Shown: in pieces, positions 5,337 to 9,102 of the stretch
Position numbering within the stretch: position 1 is the first letter of the stretch
Layout: each line of letters opens with the position of its first letter
Assembly: GCA_000437355.1 (NCBI GenBank)
Contig: FR899749.1
Coordinates: forward strand, 12,503-21,604
Length of the DNA: 9,102 nucleotides
DNA from: Firmicutes bacterium CAG:460
Lineage (GTDB): Bacteria > Bacillota_I > Bacilli_A > RF39 > UBA660
Reading direction: 5' to 3'
The notes under the pieces: model-generated
What the model was told of the DNA's origin: nothing
Database searches by the model: none
What the model saw: only the letters and a program-made list of their open reading frames with translations
Program-made: the position numbers and the translations under genes

Positions 5337-6224
5337 TTATTCATTATCTATAAAACCAAGTTCAACTAAATACTTTTCTTTATCTTTCCAATTCTTAATT
5401 GTTTTTACAAATAGTTCCAAATAAACTTTTTTTCCAACTAGTTCACTTTCAATTTCAGTTCTTGCTAAAGTTCCAACTGTTTTTAATCTACTACCATTTT
5501 TACCTATTATTATTCTTTTTATATTATCTCTATCTACGATAATATCCACACTAATATTTACAATGTCTTTCTTTTCTTCAAAAAGAGTTGTTATACATGT
5601 AATACTATGGGGTATTTCATCTTCTGTAACTTGTAGTAATTTTTCCCTTACTATTTCACTTGCCATAAATTTCATACTGCTTGATGTATAATATTCATCA
5701 GGAAAATACTTTACTTCATCATGTAAATATTTTTTAATAACACTTATTAAATGCTCGACATTATCATTTTTAAGTCCTGATGTTGGTACTACTTCTACGA
5801 AAGGATATATATCTTTAAATTCATCAATTGTTTTAAATAGTTTTTCAGTTGTTATTTCATCAATTTTGTTTAGAACTAGAATAACAGGAACATCATTATT
5901 TTTTAAACTTTCTAAAATAAACATATCTCCTTTACCTATACCTGATGCAACATCTACCACGAATAAAATTAAATCTACATCTTTTGTCAGAGCTAAAGCC
6001 TCTTTATTTAATACTTTACCTAGTCTATTTATAGGTTTATGTATTCCTGGAGTATCCACAAAAACTATTTGGGTATCTGAATCATTATATATCCCTTGAA
6101 TAATGTTTCTGGTCGTACCTGAAACATTGCTAGTTATGGCAACTTTTCTATTAATTATAGTATTTATTAATGTACTTTTGCCAACATTAGGTCTTCCGAT
6201 TATACTTACAAATCCACTCTTCAT
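5337..6224 (-). CDS. era: GTPase Era
   Basis: Era is a GTPase that binds the 3' end of 16S rRNA and takes part in 30S assembly. The 295-residue protein has the usual length. G1 is GRPNVGKS (10-17), G2 is around T37/T38, G3 is DTPG (57-60), G4 is NKID (119-122) and G5 is TSG (148-150). The C-terminal KH domain carries IIIGKNGSRLK (238-248), with the RNA-binding GKNG loop. The linker FPDEYYTSSSMKFMASEIVREKLL is standard apart from weaker conservation around TSSS, where relatives often have TDRP or TDQP. The ATG at 6224 has AGAGGTAAGTT upstream and lies 11 nt after the dgkA stop. The dgkA-era order is the Bacillus one, but the cdd gene normally between them is absent. Confidence 0.98.
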   Translation of the reverse strand: MKSGFVSIIGRPNVGKSTLINTIINRKVAITSNVSGTTRNIIQGIYNDSDTQIVFVDTPGIHKPINRLGKVLNKEALALTKDVDLILFVVDVASGIGKGDMFILESLKNNDVPVILVLNKIDEITTEKLFKTIDEFKDIYPFVEVVPTSGLKNDNVEHLISVIKKYLHDEVKYFPDEYYTSSSMKFMASEIVREKLLQVTEDEIPHSITCITTLFEEKKDIVNISVDIIVDRDNIKRIIIGKNGSRLKTVGTLARTEIESELVGKKVYLELFVKTIKNWKDKEKYLVELGFIDNE

Positions 6225-6235
6225 AACTTACCTCT

Positions 6236-6631
6236 TTAAAATAATGCTATAATTTTAGGAATGAAAATAAAACAACAAATGATAAATACCATAATACTAC
6301 TTACAAAAGCTGCTGCACTACCACAATCTTTAGCAACTTTAGCTAAAGGATGAATTTCTTTCGTAACTAAATCTACAGTTGCTTCAATTGCTGTATTAAG
6401 AAGTTCCACCGCTAAAACTATAACTAGAGCAATAACTATAACAGCCCACTCGTTAAAGCTTATTTGTAATAAAAATCCTAATATTATAATACCTATAGTG
6501 CATATTGCATGTAACCATAAACTTTGTTCATTTTGATAAGCATTAACTAATCCATCAATTGAAAACTTAATACTATTTAAAAATCTTTGAAAACTCATTT
6601 TCTTATGCTTTTCTTGTTTCTTCAAACTCAT
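6236..6631 (-). CDS. dgkA: Undecaprenol / diacylglycerol kinase, DgkA family
   Basis: Small integral membrane kinase of 131 residues. In Gram-positive bacteria this family mainly phosphorylates undecaprenol, recycling the lipid carrier for wall synthesis. Three hydrophobic helices lie at about 42-57, 62-78 and 108-127, after an amphipathic N-terminus. The family signature ELLNTAIEATVDLVTKEIHPLAKVAKD (two adjacent parts, residues 76-89 and 90-102) contains the catalytic and metal-binding residues E76, N79, E83 and D87. The ATG at 6631 overlaps the end of ybeY by 29 nt; it is preferred over an internal ATG at 6598 because CAGGAGTTGG sits 10 nt before it, whereas the internal one has no good site. 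A C-terminal phosphatase fusion seen in some relatives is absent. Confidence 0.95.
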   Translation of the reverse strand: MSLKKQEKHKKMSFQRFLNSIKFSIDGLVNAYQNEQSLWLHAICTIGIIILGFLLQISFNEWAVIVIALVIVLAVELLNTAIEATVDLVTKEIHPLAKVAKDCGSAAAFVSSIMVFIICCFIFIPKIIALF

Positions 6632-7052
6632 TTAATACCAACTCCTGACGACTAAACATTTCTTTTTCTTCTTTTTCTCCTAAAGTGTGGTCATAACCTA
6701 AAAGATGTAATATCCCATGAACTACTAAAAATGATAGTTCTCTAGTTTCACTATGTCCATATTCTATAGCTTGTCCTTTCATCTTGGGAATACTTACAAA
6801 TATTTCCCCAAGCATGCGATAATCACACTCAATTGTTTCATTATCTTCATAAGCAAATGATAAAACATCGGTTGTTCTATCAATGCCTCGATATGTTTTA
6901 TTTAATTCATGCATTTTTTCATCATCAATAAAGATTATTGAAAATATAGCATTTTCTACATGTTCCATTTCTAAACATTTATCAATTATTTTGGGCAGGA
7001 AATCATATTTTATTTTTCCATTATATTCATTTATTATTTCATAGTGATTCAA
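6603..7052 (-). CDS. ybeY: Endoribonuclease / rRNA maturation factor YbeY
   Basis: YbeY is a zinc-dependent RNase-fold protein needed for 16S rRNA 3'-end maturation and ribosome quality control. The 149-residue protein has the diagnostic zinc motif HGILHLLGYDH (112-122, ligands H112, H116 and H122). It also has the conserved TDVLSF (61-66) and LGEIFVSIP (81-89) segments. The start is a TTG at 7052, overlapping the TGA of the VanZ-like gene as TTGA. A strong GGGGGTGAT lies seven bases upstream and there is no in-frame ATG until residue 30. This gives a full-length family N-terminus. The 3' end overlaps dgkA. The neighbours normally upstream, phoH and the PgpH-type phosphodiesterase gene, are missing here. 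Confidence 0.96.
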   Translation of the reverse strand: MNHYEIINEYNGKIKYDFLPKIIDKCLEMEHVENAIFSIIFIDDEKMHELNKTYRGIDRTTDVLSFAYEDNETIECDYRMLGEIFVSIPKMKGQAIEYGHSETRELSFLVVHGILHLLGYDHTLGEKEEKEMFSRQELVLNEFEETRKA

Positions 7053-7666
7053 AAGAAAATCACCCCCATCACTTTAAGTATATATAATACCATAATTATT
7101 AAAAGAATGAAACATATAATATTAATTATTCCTTCTTTTTGTAAAGATTTTGGTAAATGATTATGAATGGCTGTAAGACCAATATATAATAAATAACCAA
7201 TTATACAACCTAAAACATTTAAAATAATATCATCAACATCAAAACTTCTACCTATATTAAGTTGCACAAACTCTACAGTTGTTGATACTACTAAAGATAT
7301 CAAAAACGGAGCCATGACAGTTTTAGGTTTTATATAATAAGAAATAATTAATCCAAATACAACAAAAGCTAGTATATTTCCCACAACATTATATATAAAA
7401 AGATTACTACCTACTTTATATCTAAATATTTCTGTAAATGGTACTAAGTTATATCCACTGCCTTCATTTAATTCTACTTTAGTAAGAAGTTGAAATAATA
7501 AAAATAAATAAACTATTGATATTATTCCAAAAAATTCTTTGTAAAAATATACTTTTTCACGATGAGTTCTAAGATAAAAGAATCTCATACTAACAAGGGT
7601 TACAATGAATATTACGAGTACGGGAAAGTTATCATTTAATACTGCTCTAATTGTATTTAAAAACAT
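7049..7666 (-). CDS. VanZ-like family membrane protein
   Basis: This 205-residue polytopic membrane protein of the VanZ-like family is numbered here from the ATG at 7666. Hydrophobic helices lie at about 14-30, 45-62, 90-112, 119-137, 147-167 and 178-200. Family marks are NLVPF (73-77), the GN of NVVGN (97-98), E132 and Q135 in TVEFVQ, and the signature GRSFDVDDIILN (139-150). VanZ gives low-level teicoplanin resistance in one Enterococcus cluster, but most homologues are uncharacterised; resistance should not be assumed here. An upstream TTG at 7675 is in frame, but AAAAGGA abuts it with no spacing, while the same site is nine bases from the ATG at 7666, so I start there. It follows yqfD by 5 nt and overlaps ybeY by 4 nt, so it is a full member of the operon. 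Confidence 0.88.
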   Translation of the reverse strand: MFLNTIRAVLNDNFPVLVIFIVTLVSMRFFYLRTHREKVYFYKEFFGIISIVYLFLLFQLLTKVELNEGSGYNLVPFTEIFRYKVGSNLFIYNVVGNILAFVVFGLIISYYIKPKTVMAPFLISLVVSTTVEFVQLNIGRSFDVDDIILNVLGCIIGYLLYIGLTAIHNHLPKSLQKEGIINIICFILLIIMVLYILKVMGVIFF

Positions 7667-7671
7667 TCTAA

Positions 7672-8814
7672 TCAATCCTTTTCTATTTCAATTTCTTTTT
7701 GTGTACTTATTAGTTCTTTTACAACTACAAATACATCTATATCCATTGTACTATTATTTTTAACTTTTTTCAAAACTTTTTTATCAATTATTGTATCTTT
7801 TTTACTTAATTTTTTTTCTGTAGCTTCTATTACCTTGTTTATACCTGCTTCTAAGGCCTCTTCTTCGGTGTATTCTTTTTCTATTTTTTTAACACTTATT
7901 TGTTTATCTAAGTACAAATTAAAGTCAAATATTTTAAGTAATGTTTTATAGTTACTTTCATAATTTTCTAATCTATTTCTAAATACTTCATGTTTATTTT
8001 CATTATATTCCCAGACTAAATTGTATCTTTTGGCATTTTGTTTTTCATATTCATAATACTTAAAGGGAATACTTATACTACCAGTGTACCAAGTGGTAGC
8101 ATATATTTCTCCGTTGGCACAGGTATACCTTTTATCTTCTTCATTGTATTTTACAGAACCACGGATTAAAACATCACCTTCTTTAACATAATCATTTATG
8201 TTTACAAGCCCTTCTCCTTGCTCAATTCTAATTTCATTTATTACACCATTTTTTTTAGCGATGATATCACAAACTCTATCATCTTTTTTAATGTCAGTTA
8301 TAATTCTTTCTTCAATTTTGACATTTATAACCATGCCTTTTACTTCAAACTCCATCCAATCTAGTTTATCTGGATGTTTATCTAATATTTTTTGTCTTAT
8401 TTCATCTAACTTTTTATAACTTTTCTTAAATCTTAAAACTTTTATGCCATTTTCATCTAGTTCATCTTTAATAAGTTCACGGATACTACTATTTTCATGA
8501 ATTATATTAATTTTAAATATCATATTTTTTAGACAAACAAAGAAAATTAAGCCTAGAAAAAGAGATATTATAAATATTTTTTCTTTCTTAATATAATCTA
8601 ATACCTTATTTATACCGGTATTTTTTATAATTTTAAATTTGTAACTTATGATATATTTATTTATTTTTTCATAGTCAGTTTTAGTTACTTTTAAATACAG
8701 CTTTTTATCTATATATTTTACCTCATATATTTTTATAGATAGGCTTTCTACTTTACTTATTAACCTGTAATAGTTATCACAATTACTTTCTATCCATACA
8801 ATATTCTTATTCAT
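7672..8814 (-). CDS. yqfD: Sporulation-associated protein YqfD
   Basis: Protein of 380 residues matching the YqfD family, a mother-cell sporulation protein in Bacillus whose biochemical role is not settled. A cytoplasmic N-terminal domain (1-75) precedes one clear membrane helix (about 78-98, IFIISLFLGLIFFVCL). The long C-terminal part should be exported. It contains a POTRA-like stretch (about 100-170) and the hallmark VINEIRIEQGEG followed by VKEGDVLIRGS (191-220), which resembles a lipoyl or barrel-sandwich hybrid fold. The C-terminus is Lys/Glu-rich. The ATG at 8814 overlaps the end of yqfC by 8 nt, with GTAGGT upstream, so yqfC and yqfD are coupled. The usual downstream partner phoH is replaced by the VanZ-like gene. 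The family call is firm; the functional role is from Bacillus. Confidence 0.93.
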   Translation of the reverse strand: MNKNIVWIESNCDNYYRLISKVESLSIKIYEVKYIDKKLYLKVTKTDYEKINKYIISYKFKIIKNTGINKVLDYIKKEKIFIISLFLGLIFFVCLKNMIFKINIIHENSSIRELIKDELDENGIKVLRFKKSYKKLDEIRQKILDKHPDKLDWMEFEVKGMVINVKIEERIITDIKKDDRVCDIIAKKNGVINEIRIEQGEGLVNINDYVKEGDVLIRGSVKYNEEDKRYTCANGEIYATTWYTGSISIPFKYYEYEKQNAKRYNLVWEYNENKHEVFRNRLENYESNYKTLLKIFDFNLYLDKQISVKKIEKEYTEEEALEAGINKVIEATEKKLSKKDTIIDKKVLKKVKNNSTMDIDVFVVVKELISTQKEIEIEKD

Positions 8815-9052
8815 AATTGATACCTACATTCTTGATAACTCCACGGATTAATATTTCATTTGACATCATTTTAGTTATAAATAAATCTTCCCCTTTAATT
8901 TCCAATTTAAATTTATCTAATTTTAAAATAACTAGTTTACTTGTCAAACTTATTAACTCTTTATAATTAAATACATGAATAAAATTATCATAAATTGATA
9001 TGAAGTATTCTTTATCATATAAAAAATTAACAAGGGTATCTTTAATATGCAT
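8807..9052 (-). CDS. yqfC: Sporulation-associated protein YqfC
   Basis: Small protein of 81 residues that fits the YqfC family (about 90 residues in Bacillus). It has a beta-rich pattern of short alternating strands: IYDNFIHVFNYKELISLT (20-37), then LEIKGEDLFITKM (50-62), and a closing ILIRGVIKNVGINY (67-80). This is the I-x-G-x2-L-x-I and EI-x-I-x-G-x-I pattern I recall for the family. No membrane segment is seen. The ATG at 9052 has AAGGTGAT five bases upstream. It is the first gene of the operon in this window and overlaps yqfD. In Bacillus the pair is expressed in the mother cell during sporulation. Confidence rests largely on position next to yqfD, plus the strand pattern. Confidence 0.88.
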   Translation of the reverse strand: MHIKDTLVNFLYDKEYFISIYDNFIHVFNYKELISLTSKLVILKLDKFKLEIKGEDLFITKMMSNEILIRGVIKNVGINYE

Positions 9053-9069
9053 AGAGTATCACCTTATTA

Positions 9070-9077
9070 ATTATATG
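9070..9077 (-). promoter_or_regulatory. Candidate -10 element upstream of yqfC (SigE-like or SigA)
   Basis: On the minus strand CATATAAT lies 18 nt before the yqfC start. It differs at one base from the SigE -10 consensus as I recall it (CATACAAT) and also contains a perfect SigA TATAAT. No convincing -35 box for either is seen: AGATTAAATT is the only SigE-like candidate, and its spacing is short. The window ends 25 nt beyond, so the full promoter cannot be judged. Confidence 0.4.
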
Positions 9078-9102
9078 TTTGTTTGAGGAAATTTAATCTC
9101 CG

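Noticed and set aside
5866..6099. Plus-strand open frame within era
   Set aside because: It is antisense to the conserved GTPase domain and its translation looks like the reverse complement of coding DNA.
6236..7052. Frameshift suspected from the 29-nt overlap of ybeY and dgkA
   Set aside because: Both proteins are complete, and the dgkA start has its own AGGAG site inside ybeY, so the overlap is a normal compact junction.
7049..7666. Glycopeptide resistance gene
   Set aside because: VanZ-like proteins are widespread and mostly uncharacterised; no vanHAX or vanRS genes are nearby.
8198..8419. Plus-strand open frame within yqfD
   Set aside because: It is antisense to a well-supported gene and rich in Ser/Phe/Leu as expected of a shadow frame.
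1..9102. Mycoplasma-type genetic code (TGA as Trp)
   Set aside because: yqfD and the VanZ-like gene end in TGA at tight gene junctions, no gene has internal TGA, and Trp is written as TGG.

Overview
The window is very AT-rich chromosomal DNA from a low-GC Gram-positive bacterium (Bacillota). Shine-Dalgarno sites of the AGGAGG / AGGTGAT type precede nearly every gene. TGA is used as a stop at tight gene junctions and Trp is encoded by TGG, so this is not Mycoplasma code 4. The sporulation pair yqfC-yqfD, the order yqfCD...ybeY-dgkA-era-yqzL-recO...glyRS, and a single-chain (alpha2) glycyl-tRNA synthetase together suggest an endospore-forming lineage, or one descended from spore formers. The Bacilli / Erysipelotrichia side, including uncultured gut orders, fits best; this placement is an inference.

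Layout from right to left, since nearly everything is on the minus strand. Positions 9052-3873 hold one tightly packed operon: yqfC, yqfD, a VanZ-like membrane protein, ybeY, dgkA, era, the micro-gene yqzL (29 codons), recO and tdk. Junctions overlap or lie a few bases apart, except for 40 nt before yqzL, and the operon ends at a hairpin terminator at 3721-3760. glyQS (3636-2263) then has its own promoter and a leader too short for a T-box. It is followed by a possible 45-codon ORF and a strong hairpin at 2079-2106. sepF and divIVA (1968-1111) form a two-gene cell-division operon with its own promoter. A small two-helix membrane protein on the plus strand (795-1106) converges on divIVA, and both genes stop inside one shared hairpin. 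Divergent from it, at 706-68, lies a membrane-anchored SH3b plus Ig-like surface protein that also ends in a terminator.

Most genes are core functions: ribosome assembly and maturation (era, ybeY), lipid-carrier recycling (dgkA), DNA repair (recO), nucleotide salvage (tdk), translation (glyQS) and septation (sepF, divIVA). Less ordinary are the VanZ-like gene in the place normally held by phoH/pgpH, the micro-gene yqzL with a possible hairpin over its ribosome-binding site, an unexplained GC-rich patch between tdk and glyQS, a candidate micro-ORF behind glyQS, and gene ends built into terminator hairpins. I saw no clear defence system, CRISPR array, insertion sequence or phage gene.
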